This document shows, piece by piece, positions 33,913-45,676 of a DNA stretch of 64,000 bases. This DNA is from Brachypterus glaber (taxonomy: Eukaryota > Arthropoda > Insecta > Coleoptera > Kateretidae), in NCBI GenBank assembly GCA_958510825.1, contig OY294044.1, forward strand, positions 69,328,095-69,392,094, in the 5' to 3' direction. Below the pieces are notes generated by a model that searched no databases, was not told where the DNA came from, and saw nothing but the letters and a program-made list of their open reading frames with translations. Position 1 is the stretch's first letter; each line of letters begins with the position of its first letter. A program made the position numbers and the translations under genes.

Positions 33913-35311
33913 AATTTTTAAAGTTTCTTATTTTTTCATGAATCACATTTGTATGCAAGAATTTTTGTCTAGAGCGTTTTTTGGCTATTTTGGGAAATTC
34001 GAAACTATGCTTACGAGCTGTAAATAGTACAATGTTACTTTGAGAAATAAGCAAAAAGGTCTTTTCATTTTGACTTTTTGTAAAATATAGCAACAATTTT
34101 TTAAGTTTAATAATAAATGCGTGGATTCATCTGCCCCAGATGACCTGAGCTCGATTAAAATTTAATAGATTTTTCACAAAGACACTTTTAGCAGTATGCT
34201 ATTTTTGATTTTTCTTAGAAGTTTGACACATAATCAACCATATTCTTTTGAACGATCGTACCAAGAATGTGAACATGTCATCGAAATTTAACGTATTTGG
34301 GAAAAAACTTGTTGTAAAATAGTCCTTTATATAAAAACATCTAATCATTTTTTTTAATACTTAATTGGGTCTTTAATTTTCTACAAAATATAAACAATTC
34401 CCTTTAAAATGGTGTATTGTTTTAAAAATTTTGGTCCACGAAGACATAATTATTGCAATTTGTATTTCTGGGTTTCTGAGAACATTTAGGTATATATACC
34501 TAATATATACCTAATTTCATAAATAAAGGTTAAACTTAAAACTCAAGAAAAAGGCATTACGTAGAAATTAAACGAACCCTGATTAATATAAACCTGATAT
34601 TTTTAAGTAGACCTACCTAAACCTGTATAATTTTTTTTTGGCATCCGCCACTTTTAATTTTAATATGTTTTGACCCACTGACATGCCAAAACGAACACTA
34701 TTTTAATTACTTAAAACAGTTTTAATATATGTTTATTAATATACATAATTTACTTTCTAGTTATCTACCTAGGTACTTGTTATATATTTTAAGTTATTAT
34801 AACAATATATTGACACAAAAATAATGATTTTGTTTTAGCCATAATAATTAAATGTAAATAAAATATTTTTTAATTTAGTTTAGTTCAATGGGATATTTTC
34901 CCGGGCGAGTCCATTATTGAAAACTTCACCAAACTGTTCTAGGTAAAGATCAATTCTAAAAGTTCACCTTCCAGCAAACAGATGTCACTTCTATTAAAAA
35001 CGAATACAAACCAAACAGTTCTAGCCTTTGTGAACAGATGGCTTTTTTAATAAAAACAAAGAACCATAAATAACAGTTTGCCTGTAATCTAAGTGCAACA
35101 ATTTTAGTACTGAATACATATTATTAACTAATATGTTTAATTGCATAATATAAAATAAAATTAGTGTTAAAATAAATAAGGTAAATATAAATAGTTTAAA
35201 TTGTTTATATTGGCTACTCTGATTACTTTGTCTTTTTTACGTTGGCTAAACTGTTAGAAAGAGATAGCACTGTAGAACTAATTTTGACGTCCTTTGTAGT
35301 CAAGAAACTAT
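33913..35311. other. Unassigned AT-rich stretch
   Basis: No gene recognised. A degenerate two-unit repeat around CCAAACTGTTCTA...AACAGATG lies at about 34930-35065. Confidence 0.4.
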
Positions 35312-35358
35312 CCTATTGCCGAGGGGTGTTTCACCTTAGACAATACATGTACGCTTTG

Positions 35359-35475
35359 GCTGACATTACTTCGACATTACCTGACATTACGTGACATTAC
35401 TTGACATTACTTGACATTACATGACATTACTTGACATTACATGACATTACTTGACATTATTTGACATTACTTGAC
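35359..35475 (+). repeat. Decamer TTGACATTAC array, left
   Basis: About eleven contiguous 10-base units with single-base variation at the first positions (TT, AT, CT, GT), followed by CATGTGCGTAGACATTA variants. Confidence 0.95.
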
Positions 35476-35632
35476 AGTACAGACATTATCTGTTAATACG
35501 CATGTGCGTAGACATTACTTACTATTTACGCTTGCGCGTAGACATTATGTGTGTGAAAATATATTGAGTGCATAGTGGCGAATGTGTAGTGTAGTAAAAT
35601 TTGTAAAATACTAAGACAAGAAAAACTATTTT

Positions 35633-36305
35633 AGGGGTGTTTCTACCTTCAAATTTTAAAAATAATTGTTTTTCTATATATTTTTTTTAATTAGAAAGAA
35701 AAAAGATATAATTGTGAAATTTTGTAGGTATGTTTAATTATATTCAACGATTACAATTTTTTTAAATTTTAAAGTGCCATTTTTTGCCAATAATTTTTTT
35801 TTGAAAAAGAACAAAAAACGGTGCTCGCCATGATTCCGGCCGTTTGGATCTACTGAAAAAAAAAAGAAAGAAAACGGGATATTATTCAGTATTGAAGTCG
35901 CTATAGTCCGTAGTAGAAGAAATTTTTTTGGCCAAAAAATATCAACGTTTTTGTTTGAAAATGTTTGAAAATTTTTGAAAAACGTCCGCCATTTTGTTAT
36001 TTTTTGGCCAAAAATTTTTCTTCTAGTACGGGCTATAGCGACTTCAATACTGAATAATATTCAGTTTTGTTTTTTTTTTCAGTAGATCCAAACGGCCGGA
36101 ATCATGGCGACCACCATTTTTTGATCTTTTTTTCAACAAAATTTTATGACCAAAAAATGGCATTTTAATTTTTGGTTTTGTATTCTTTGAATATAAATAA
36201 ACATACCTACACAATTTCACAATGATATCTTTTTTTCTACCTATATAAAACAAAAATGTTTAAAAAAAGATTATTTTTAAAATTTGAAGGTAGAAAGACC
36301 CCTTA
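35633..36305. mobile_element. Foldback element, family A, copy 2
   Basis: Left end AGGGGTGTTTCTACCTTC; right end GAAGGTAGAAAGACCCCTT. Arms contain CGGCCGTTTGGAT / ATCCAAACGGCCG and AATATTATTCAGTATTGAAG mirrored. Same family as 1870-2500, here nested in the 3.7-kb element. Confidence 0.85.
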
Positions 36306-36601
36306 AATTAATTTCTTATATCAGAAAGGACATATAATAATTATAACTATTATAATTAATAACTATTAACGAAAAATACATTTCAAAATGTTTATTTTAT
36401 TGAATTGGGGTTATAGTCGTATTAAAGGTGCAAGTCGCTTGCAACTCAACTTTACACTACGATATTTTAAGAACGCTTTGACATAGAGATTTGGAATTTG
36501 GAACAAATGTTTTTTACTACTTAGAAAATCTTTGTGTAAATTAATATGACTATACATTTTTTTGCCGACTTCTTTATACTTTCACAGGGCATTATTCCAA
36601 T

Positions 36602-37294
36602 TATACCGTGCGGACCAAAAGTTACCCCCTCTTAACTTTTGAACGAGTTGAGATATCGACTTAAAATTTGGAACTCATAAATAAAACAACTTTCTTTTTG
36701 CATATATCGAATATTTTCAGCTCCTAAGATGTGGACAGGGGGGCATGGGGGACATTTTTTAAATGGAAAGGGTGTCGTGTGATACATTGTTTTAAAGCTT
36801 ATAAAATTCTCCATATTTTTTAAATTTTTTAAACATTTTTTTCAGGTTTTAATTTAGAAAACTTTTTAGCTAAAAAGTGAGATTTTTTAAGATTATTTTT
36901 GTAAATTTTCATTTATATTCATTAAAATTAGTTTAAAAGTAAAATTTACGTTTTTGCAACAGGAAATAATTCCCTTTCAAAAATTATTTGAATTTTTTAA
37001 AGAAATTTTGACGAAAATACCCATTTTAAACCATATTTTAAACCCCCAAAAAAATGTCTAAAAAAATAAAAAAAGATATGGTCGAATAGATAATTTTATA
37101 AGCTTTAAAATGATGTATCACACGATCCCCTTTCTATATAAAAAACTTGTTCCCTAAGACCCCTGTCTACATTTTAAGATATCAAATATATGCAAAAAGA
37201 TAGTTAGTTGTCTTATTTATGAGTTCCAAATTTGAAGTCGATACCTCAACTCGTTCAAAAGTTAAGAGGGAGTGACTTTTGGACCGTACGGTAT
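36602..37294. mobile_element. Foldback element, family E, copy 2
   Basis: Left end TACCGTGCGGACCAAAAG; right end CTTTTGGACCGTACGGTA. TA borders both sides. Arms are complementary to a T-rich centre near 36950. Same family as 23748-24479. Confidence 0.85.
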
Positions 37295-37429
37295 GTCATT
37301 AAATAAGTTGAGGTTTTTATAGCTAAAGGCGCTGTCCATAAACAACGTCACTCGAAAAAGTCCAAATAATTATTTACTATTAGATTATCTAATTTAGATA
37401 CCATAATAAAGAGTTAATAATTAGGAAGC

Positions 37430-38500
37430 TGTTTTACAATTATGTCACCGAAATTTGCTATACTTTTAAACAGTTTCCATCCCCTCGAACCTACCATTTT
37501 TATATTTTTTCTAAATTAAAACCTGGGTTTTTTTTTTGGTCTCGCTGAAAATGAATTTAATATAAAACAATAGTATTTATCCATTTAGAAAGCAGAACCA
37601 CCAATATTTATATTTTCTTAATTACCCTGATAAAATTTGGTACATGAAAGTTTTGGGAGTCACTAAAAACCAATTTAATATTTAACAAAATTTATTGCCA
37701 AATCTTAAGGGGTAGTTCCAACAACTACCCCTTTTTTATATTTTTTTAATAACCTAATAAAAATTGGTACATGGGCGGTTATGTGACTCGCTTAAACTTG
37801 ATGTTTAAAAATTTTTAAACCCACCCCTTAAGGGAGTAGAACCACCCCTTTTCATATTTTTTAATTATCCTAATAAAAATTGGTACAAGCGGTTTTGGGA
37901 CTGACTGAAAACGAATTTAATATTTTAAAAATTCTGTCTCCACCCCTTAAGCGAATAGATAACCCCTATCCATACCGTTTATTTAAAATCCTCATGTACA
38001 AATTTTTATCAGGCTATAAAAAATACAAATAGGAGTAGTTCTACTTTTTTAAGGAGTGTAACAGAATTTTTTAATATAAAATACGTTTTCAGCGAGACTC
38101 AAAACACCTATGTACCAAATCTTATTACGTTAATTAAAAAAATATAAAAAGGCGTTATTCTACCCCCATAAGGGGTGGATTTAGATTTGGTTAAATAATA
38201 AATTTGTTTTTAGCGAGTCCCAAAACCCCTATATACGATTTTTTCTCACTTCAATTAAAAAATATAAATAGGGGAGGTTGTAGTCCCCTACGGGAGGAGA
38301 CAGAATTTTTCAAATATTAAATTGGTTTTCAGCAAGACGAAAAAACTCAGGTATTAACTTTTATGACGTTACTTAAAAAATATATATAAAAGGGTGGTTC
38401 AGCCACATTAAGGAGCGAGGTTAGAACTTTTTAAATATTAAATTTGTTTTCAGGGAGTCTCAAACCCCATAAGTACCAATTTTTATAAATATTAAATGAA
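37430..38500. repeat. G-rich palindrome-bearing repeat, strand-switching array
   Basis: Units of ~115-140 bases contain AAAATTGGTACAT, TTTTGGGACTCGCTGAAAA and CCACCCCTTAAGGG. From about 37430 to 37990 they read on the plus strand; from about 38000 to 38500 the same unit reads on the minus strand (TTTTCAGCGAG, then ACCCCTATATAC, then CCTTAAGG-type blocks). Related to the ~90-base arrays elsewhere but with longer units. Confidence 0.8.
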
Positions 38501-38817
38501 AATAAACGATTTCTCTTATTTCCCTTGAAAACCTATAGGGTCGATTATCTTGAAAACTAAACAGACGATTTTTTTCTTGACGGATTTGGATACAGCGTAA
38601 AAAAATATGTAAGAAAATATTAAAATAAACTTGCGCATAAAACCCTTGTAAACTAGTGTAATTAGCGAACTACAAAGTACAAGGGTGTGGAGGCTGTAAG
38701 CCAGACCTCTAGGCTACTATAACACTTTTTTCAAGTACGAACTGCAAAAGCTCGTACAAAAACAAACTTCAAAATTAATGTGCTCGGTACAAAAATTTAT
38801 AAATAATACTTAAAATA

Positions 38818-38962
38818 CTTGATATTACTCGACATTATCAGACATTACTTGACATTACTCGAAATCACTTGACATTACTCGACATTACTTGACATTACTT
38901 GACATTACCTGACATTACCTGACATTACTTGACATTACTCGACATTACTTGACATTACTGGC
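38818..38962 (+). repeat. Decamer TTGACATTAC array, right
   Basis: About fourteen 10-base units, same orientation as the left array, with CTCGACATTA variants. Confidence 0.95.
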
Positions 38963-39027
38963 AATATTTAGCATTTTTGACAATACATGTACAAAATTTT
39001 GGCGGTGAGACACCCCTCGCCTATTGC

Positions 39028-39682
39028 ACTCAACACCTGGTTTCTCTATAGACCCTTTATAGGCATATTTATTTTATCCGAAAAGTCTTTTAAGCCTAAA
39101 AGCTTCCTCATTTCATTCCTGTTTCTTTTATAAAGTCCAAGTACGGTTTCAGGGGAGTATTCATGATCTCCTTCGGTTCCACTGAACTGAACTACTCACA
39201 TCTAAATCTTGTAGGCAACAGGCATTTACATACAGTGCCGGCGCAAGATAAAAAATGTGACCGGGCAAAACCCTGATTGGGCGCCCCCTGTAAAAAATTG
39301 ACGATCAAAAAAAAGCTCACCACCTTTAAACAATATCAAGTTCCCAGCCTATGGGCCAAAAACTTTTACGAAAAAAAATAAAGCTCAATTTACTTAAACA
39401 AAATTGAGTCCCCGTCATTAAGGTTAAAATTTTGACGACAGCGAGCGAGCTTCCCACTTCGCCCGCTCCTTCCGCAAGCACTGGTAATTTACATATGAGG
39501 TTGCAGGGTTCCTTGTTTCATTTGTTTTCTTAAGCAATATCTGAGTGTTTTTTCAAAACTTTTGTCCAACTGACCCGTCATAAGGCTTACATTTCTTACA
39601 TTTGCGTTGACGTTGACACTGTTCGTTATAACAGAGAATTTATTATAACCGGGCCGAAAAACATGTAAATGTTTAGCTTTAA
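39028..39682. other. Unassigned stretch
   Basis: More GC-rich than average around 39220-39480. No gene recognised; the open frame at 39489-39710 (minus) lies partly in the next MITE. Confidence 0.4.
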
Positions 39683-39830
39683 GGGAACGTTCAAGTATTA
39701 CGTAACGCAAATTTTGATCATTTTAGATCCCCACCCCCCCTGTAACGCTATTTTCCTATACCATTAACATGGGCGTAACACTCCAAAATGACCCCCACCT
39801 AGGAGCGTTACGTATTACTTGAACGTTTCC
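39683..39830. mobile_element. 148-bp MITE, GGGARCGTTCAAGTATTACG type
   Basis: Left GGGAACGTTCAAGTATTACG; right GTATTACTTGAACGTTTCC. A longer member is at 40662-41176. Confidence 0.85.
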
Positions 39831-40617
39831 TACAGAGCGGTTCAAAGAAATCCTATTTCGGGAAGATTATTTTTAAAAAACACAAAGAGTACATAGAGAA
39901 AAACGTATTCTTATATGAAGTATTTGCTATACTTATATTAGAATCTAACATTGTTACATACTTGTATAAAAATATTTGATCTAAACATATTTATTTTAAC
40001 AAATCAATAATCTGTTCTACTTATTAAACAGTTTATTGTTTCAAAAAATTAGTATTAGTATATTTTTCATTATTTTAAAAACTTAAGTTAAGTAGGTGCC
40101 TAAACAAAATATTTAATTTAATTTGAAAAGTGGTTAAAACTTGAATCAAGTAAAAGTAATATAATTTCTTGTATGGACTTTTAAAGAAAAGATGGCAAGT
40201 GCTTAATACAAGAAATTTTAATATTTAAATCAATAACTTTTACATTGTTCATGTTTTAAGTTCTTGGTCTAAGTAAAATATGTATACAACTTTAATCAAG
40301 CAAAACATTTCAAATGTTACAGTTGACTCAAGTAAGTAGTTAACATACTTGCGGATATACAAATTTCACTTGATCTGAATATTATGTACTTGTTTTTAGT
40401 AATCATTTTTCTATGAGTATATAGAATGCAAAGCATTAAATATATTTATGTTATAATATATTTGTTTTTAATGATTAACAGTTTTCAGTGTTCAAAATTC
40501 TCTTCCGTATTAAGTCATACCTATACCTATAGGTATAATAAAAGATTTAAGACCATTTTCTATAAGCAATATGTGCATAAATATATCTATAAATAAATAA
40601 TTTATTTCACTGTAATT
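39831..40617. other. AT-rich stretch
   Basis: No feature recognised. Confidence 0.4.
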
Positions 40618-41416
40618 ATGGGAGGATTGTTGTAGTGGTCTACAGCGTCTGTACATGACAAGGGAGCGTTCAAGTATTACGTAACGCGCTAGGGGGTTCT
40701 CGAAAACGTTACGCAGCGTTACAGAGTGGGGGTGGGTGTCAGTAAAAATGTTACGTAACACTTAAAAAATTATAAACTTATAAAATATTTATTGGATCAC
40801 GTTTTTAACAATGATCTAGGCCTAAAGAGACGGATTCCTTGCAAATTTTATTGCACACGGCGTGGTTAACAGTTCACTAAATCCTCTAAACAAAAACAAT
40901 TAGAGATGGAAAACCATAGCCAATAACCGGTTTTTGATTAACCGGTTGCGGAAATTACATCAGACCGGTTTTGGGTTAAAATACGGAAGCAATAACCGGT
41001 TAAAAACCGGTTTAAACCATAAAGCAAAATTTCCTTTCATTTTTTTTTTACTTTTTGTAAAATGTTACGTAACAAATAGGGGGGGGGGTATCGAAAATGT
41101 AACGCCGCATTACATGGGGGGGGTGGGGGTCAAAAATGGCCAAATTTTGGGTTACGTAATACATGAACGCTCCCCAAGTCTACTAGCCAACTAGCGTGAG
41201 TTCGATTCTCACTGGCGCCGATTTGTCTTTTTCAGTTAATTAATAATGAAAATTTGGCGTAAGTGAAGCGGACACTCCCTATAAAAACTGGTTCCAAAGT
41301 CAGTATAAGCCGATGGTTCCCTCTATTACTAGCCCACACAAAAGTCCTGGATGGCGATGCTTAATTAAGTAGAATAGTACGAGGTTAAACAAACATGTAA
41401 TGTAATGTAATGTAAC
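40618..41416 (+). mobile_element. tRNA-derived SINE, copy 2, split by a MITE
   Basis: The head starts ATGGGAG, as in copy 1, and runs to 40661. The body resumes at 41177 with the B-box GTGAGTTCGATTC and CACTGGCGCCG, then CTAGCCCACACAAAAGTCCT and AGTACGAGGTTAAA. The tail is made of ATGTA units (41394-41416). The MITE at 40662-41176 separates A-box and B-box, so this copy cannot be transcribed from its own promoter. Confidence 0.8.
40662..41176. mobile_element. ~515-bp TIR element inside the SINE
   Basis: Left GGGAGCGTTCAAGTATTACG; right CGTAATACATGAACGCTCCC. CAA may be a 3-bp target duplication. Subterminal G-runs and ATGTTACGTAAC occur in both halves. It contains five close AACCGGTT-type sites at 40924-41016. 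Confidence 0.85.
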
Positions 41417-42886
41417 AAGCCGTGAAGATAAGGAATGCTTTGTATTTCATAGAATACTTTTCACACTGGATAGTAAATTGCGTTTTCTCTAGGTAAACCC
41501 AGCAAAATATAATTTTCTTTAATACGCTTAAAAGTTATACATGTATATGACCCATAATTTTCAAAAATACTTAAAATTCAAAATAAATAAAAAATAAAAT
41601 AGTTGTAGTCGAACCGATGATCGAACAGGTCTATAATAAACAAAACTTATTTGCCCGATTTTTCAAAACATATTGGCCGGTTTTTTAAAAAACTTTTTTC
41701 ATTTTTTCAAGTTTAGCCCATTTTGCTTTCCCATTTTGAAAATTTTCAAAATTTTGTAAAGCCAAATATTTCTTATATCTATAAAGCTATAAAGCTATAA
41801 AGACTACATTTGGACTCAGAGGAGAATTTTTTGTCAAAATATGTGTAAATTTTACTAAAATACATAGAAATTCTATGATAGAATAGCAAATCTGAAAAGA
41901 GTAAACATAGAAAAAACGAGTAGCTGCTTTTTGCACCGAAAATATCTTACTATAAAAACGAAAATTACCAATTTTGTTAAGAATAAAAATATTTGAAATT
42001 TTTATTCGAATTTTTTTTTATTATATTAAAATTATTCATCGAAAGATAAAAGTAAGCAAACTTGTAGCTCTTGAAATTCTCAGTAATTTTTATATATTAT
42101 GAATTTTCATAGTATTTTGCAAATTTGGTATGGTTTCAAAGGGCGCTAAAAGTCGAGTTGCGTCACCTCGTAATGTGGCTTGGTAATAAATAGAGGAAAT
42201 CTTAATACGTATTGCATAACTTACAGGTACCATATGTTTCGGCGAACGCATTTTTTTTTTCAGTTTTAATTTTTCTTGTATAGGTTGTTTCACCTTCAAC
42301 ATGGCCATTTTTGAATATTTATAACTCGATTTTTATTAATATAATATAAAAATTATCCAAATAAATATTTTTGGAAATTTTCTCTTTAAAATTAGTAATA
42401 TGCATTTTTATCGTAAGATGCATATTTACCGAAATAACACCACTCACCTCTAAAATTCAAGATGGCGGACACCCTTTACGCAAATCAAAAAAGTAACTGG
42501 ATTGTCCGATTACTATTCACTACTACTTTTCAAAATATCAATCAGTGTGCATTTTTTTGCAATTTCAACATTGAAATTTCTCGTTATTTGACTGGACTAT
42601 TTCTTGATCATAACTTGAAAATTACATCAGAAACAAAAACATTGTTGTTGTTCTTGCTTTAATAGATGTTACTTGTTAACATGTTTATTCGATCATGTTC
42701 AAGCGACTCTAAATCATTCATTGATGATTTAAGAATTGAATCCTTTAGGACAAAATGAGATATCTCCCATTTTTCTTCGAAAATAGAATTATTTCTTTAA
42801 TTTCTGTATTAAAAAAAACTGAATTAAAAAACCAAAAGACCAAAATACCGGGACCTTGGTCCCGGGATTTTTTACCCGGAACCAGC
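41417..42886. other. Unassigned AT-rich stretch
   Basis: No gene recognised. The word TTCAAGATGGCGGACACC at 42457-42474 is GC-rich for this region but is not followed by a convincing frame. Confidence 0.4.
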
Positions 42887-43145
42887 TTAACACGTTCCCT
42901 GCCGACAAACCACCTGGTGGGTCCATCCCCTATTCATAGTCAATGACGAGAGCCCGCCTGGCGGGCTTACTGTGGACTTGGATATAAGTAAAGTTACATT
43001 GTTTTAAAGCCTAAACATTCCTCTATAAAATAAAATAAAATAAAATTCACTTTCCTATCTCTACTAATAAAGTTGAAAATTAATTAATAATTTTGAACGC
43101 GACCGCTACATTTTATACAATTTTCGTCTGCAGCGAACGTGTTAA
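42887..43145. mobile_element. ~251-bp MITE with TTAA ends
   Basis: TTAA (42887-42890) then CACGTTCCCTGCCGAC; right side TCTGCAGCGAACGTG then TTAA (43142-43145). TTAA targets are used by piggyBac-type transposases; the terminal sequence beyond TTAA was not matched to a named family. The interior contains CCACCTGGTGG and CCCGCCTGGCGGG palindromes. Confidence 0.8.
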
Positions 43146-43188
43146 GCAATTTTTAAATTATTTTTAAATAGTCAAATTATACAAGCCA

Positions 43189-43918
43189 ACAAAAAAACAA
43201 AAGTGGCCTGCTCCATGGATAGGACCATGATATTCCTACCGACCGCTGAAACCGAATCTGAACTCAGTTTAATCCCTATATGTCTGGATTTTTCTCTACA
43301 GCCGCACTATGCTACGAAACGTGAAAAAAGTGACCAACATTATTTTATTGTGTATTTCAACTTTTTATATGTTTTTTTTTTTAATTTTTTAATATTTTCC
43401 ATAAAGAAATTTAGAGTAAAAATGGAAAAAAAAAACAGAAAAAAGTAACCAACATTATTTTAGTGTGTATTTTGAGTTTAAATGATTAGTAAGACATAAA
43501 AAATACGTTTTTTTAATTTTTTAATATTTTCTATTGAAGAATTTTTTTATTATTATTATTAAAATATTAAAAAAATAAAAAACATTTTTTTTATGTCTTA
43601 CTTATCATTTAAGGTTAAAATACACAATAAAGAAATTTTGGTTACTTTTTTACATTTTTTTTTCCTTTTTACTCTAAATTCTTTAATTAAAAATATTAAA
43701 AAAATAAAATAAATAACATATGTTTTATTTTTTATTAATTATTTAAAGTTGAAATACACGATAAAATAATGTTGGTCACGTTTTCCCCGCTTGGTAGCAT
43801 AGTACGGCTGTAGAGAAAAATCCATGTGTAGGGGTCAAACTGAGTTCAGATTCGGTTTCAGCGGACAAAAATACATAGGAATCATGTCCCACCCATCCAT
43901 GCCACTTTTATTTTTGTC
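43189..43918. mobile_element. Foldback element, ~730 bp
   Basis: Outer ACAAAAGTGGC...GCCACTTTTATTTTTGT. Arms pair through CGAATCTGAACTCAGTTT / AACTGAGTTCAGATTCG and CCAACATTATTTTATTGTGT / its complement near 43755, down to a T-rich centre near 43550. The open frame at 43203-43448 is part of the arm. Confidence 0.85.
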
Positions 43919-44609
43919 GACGTGTGTTATTTTTTGCAGTACAAAATAGCTAAGTACTATAAAACAAGGAAATATACGATTTTAGTAAAATTTGCATAAA
44001 TTTATATGATAAATCTTTTTAATTTAAATATCTATTTATAAAAATTTAATAAATATACTTTACATAGGATGTGAAAAATTTGTTTGTTTATGCTTTATTT
44101 CAAAAAAAGTTATTTGTTAATAATATTTTAGTATTTTATTAATTAGCAAATTAGTTTACAAGGCTTTTTGTAATTGAAAAATCTGGCTAAAATAAAACAG
44201 CATTTAGTACAACAAAAAAATCTGTAATCACTTAATCTTTTTAAGGATATTCCTCCATGCTTTTTTCACATTTTTTGAAGTTTTATACCTTGTGGGTCGA
44301 AACCAGTAAAAAAAAAATGTGGACAGACATGCATATCTGTAAATTTAATAACTGCATTTCTAGAAAATGTATCAAAAATCGTTTTTTTTTTTTGCATATT
44401 GTTTATCATCTTTCGAAGAGCTGATTCGATTGAGGATAAACGATTGAGGGTTAGGAGGTAAGATGTAATATGTAAAACTACTATTTTTAGCGTTTTTTTT
44501 TTATAATTAAGTTAATTATTATTGCGTATTTTTGCGTTTTGTGACGTTTATTGTCGATATAACTTAATTTCAAGCAAAAAAAAATTGTCGGTCGATTGTT
44601 CGTTCTGTC
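43919..44609. other. AT-rich stretch
   Basis: No feature recognised. Confidence 0.4.
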
Positions 44610-44830
44610 AGGGAATTTTTTTTTTCAGTTCCACTCCCTACGGGGTGGGGGGTAGTTTTTGTGAAAATTGGTATATAGGGGTTTTTGAGGTTTTCGATAG
44701 TAAATCTGATAATAAAAAACATTCAATTCCACCCCCTAAGGAGCGGGGGGTAGTTTTCGTGAAAATTGGTATATAGGGGTTTTTGAGGTTGCTGAAAGTT
44801 AATCTGATAATAAAAAATTCATTTAAGGCG
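44610..44830 (+). repeat. G-rich palindrome-bearing tandem repeat, array 3
   Basis: Two units about 100 bases apart with GAAAATTGGTATATAGGGG near 44660 and 44760 and CCCCCTAAGGAGCGGGGG-type blocks. The open frame 44522-44776 is a by-product. Confidence 0.85.
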
Positions 44831-44864
44831 TGGAGGTAAAAAATGGGAAAGCGATTTTACTGGG

Positions 44865-44994
44865 CAGTGTGGAAGAGCTTGGGGTTGCGCATCAGAATCG
44901 TGTTTTTGATGAGCAACTCATTTGAACTTCGCCTCTTATCATGCACCTGTATATGATAAAATAAAGACATTTATTATTATTATTATTATTATTA
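44865..44994 (+). mobile_element. LINE 3' end fragment with ATT tail
   Basis: A more GC-rich ~70-base stretch leads to GATAAAATAAAGACA followed by a (TTA)n tail (44970-44994). This is the usual 3' terminus of LINEs with simple tails. No coding part is left. Confidence 0.6.
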
Positions 44995-45257
44995 GTTTTT
45001 ATTAATTTAACAACCAATTGAAAGATTTTTATAAACTGTTAAAAAATTTTATAAATATTTTTTCCTAATACATAGTATTTTCCAGATAAGCATAACTGAT
45101 TTAGTATAGATTTTTAGCTTTTACGGCCAGTGACATATTGAAAGTACACGGGGAACGAAACGTAAAGAACTTTAACTTTTGGGTTTAGATTGTGTCAATG
45201 GATTTCCACTTTCCGACGTTATGTTTCTTTCTGCTAGGATATCTTTAGGGATTAAGG

Positions 45258-45396
45258 CCTATCCAGAAGCTTGCATAAGAACATAAAACATAAGAATGCG
45301 ATGCCGTGATTGGCTTACAAGTTACATAGCGGCACATGAAGCCAATCACGGAATCGCATTGTTATGCATTATGTTCTTATGCGACCCTGTGAATAG
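45258..45396. mobile_element. ~140-bp palindromic MITE, copy 1
   Basis: CTATCCAGAAGCTTGCATAA faces TTATGCGACCCTGTGAATAG. The inner arms GCGATGCCGTGATTGGCTT and AAGCCAATCACGGAATCGC are almost fully complementary. A decayed copy is at 49428-49515. Confidence 0.8.
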
Positions 45397-45569
45397 ACAC
45401 TTAACCTCTTCGGCTCCATTGTATCCATGTGTGGATATTTGTAGGTATAGCAAAATATACCACAATATCCACATATCCATATACATTTTAATCTGTACCT
45501 TGAAAAACCGGCTGGAGCGGAAGGGGTTAATCTGAAACTGAACTAAAGTTGAGGAAAGATTCTCCTCAT

Positions 45570-45676
45570 AGACGGACAGACGGGCAGACTAACAGACGGA
45601 CAGTCGGACAGTCGGACAGACGGACAGACGTACAGACGGACAGACGTACAGACGTACAGACGGACAGACGGACAGA
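45570..45676 (+). repeat. GGACAGACG tandem repeat
   Basis: About eleven units of 8-10 bases, GGACAGAC and TACAGAC variants. Same type as 33855-33912. Confidence 0.95.

Larger units (their letters stand above)
35320..39019. mobile_element. CGAGGGG-type TIR element 2, 3.7 kb (8-bp target duplication)
   Basis: Termini CGAGGGGTGTTTCACC and GGTGAGACACCCCTCG. The 8-bp direct repeat CCTATTGC flanks it at 35312-35319 and 39020-39027. Decamer TTGACATTAC arrays lie near both ends, both followed or preceded by GACAATACATGTAC. The interior holds two foldback elements (35633-36305 and 36602-37294) and a strand-switching G-rich array (37430-38500). No transposase frame. It shares its terminus style and duplication length with 32827-33482. 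Confidence 0.85.

Noticed and set aside
35359..35475. Regular short repeats that might be taken for a CRISPR array
   Set aside because: Units are 10 bases and contiguous with no spacers, and the context is eukaryotic.
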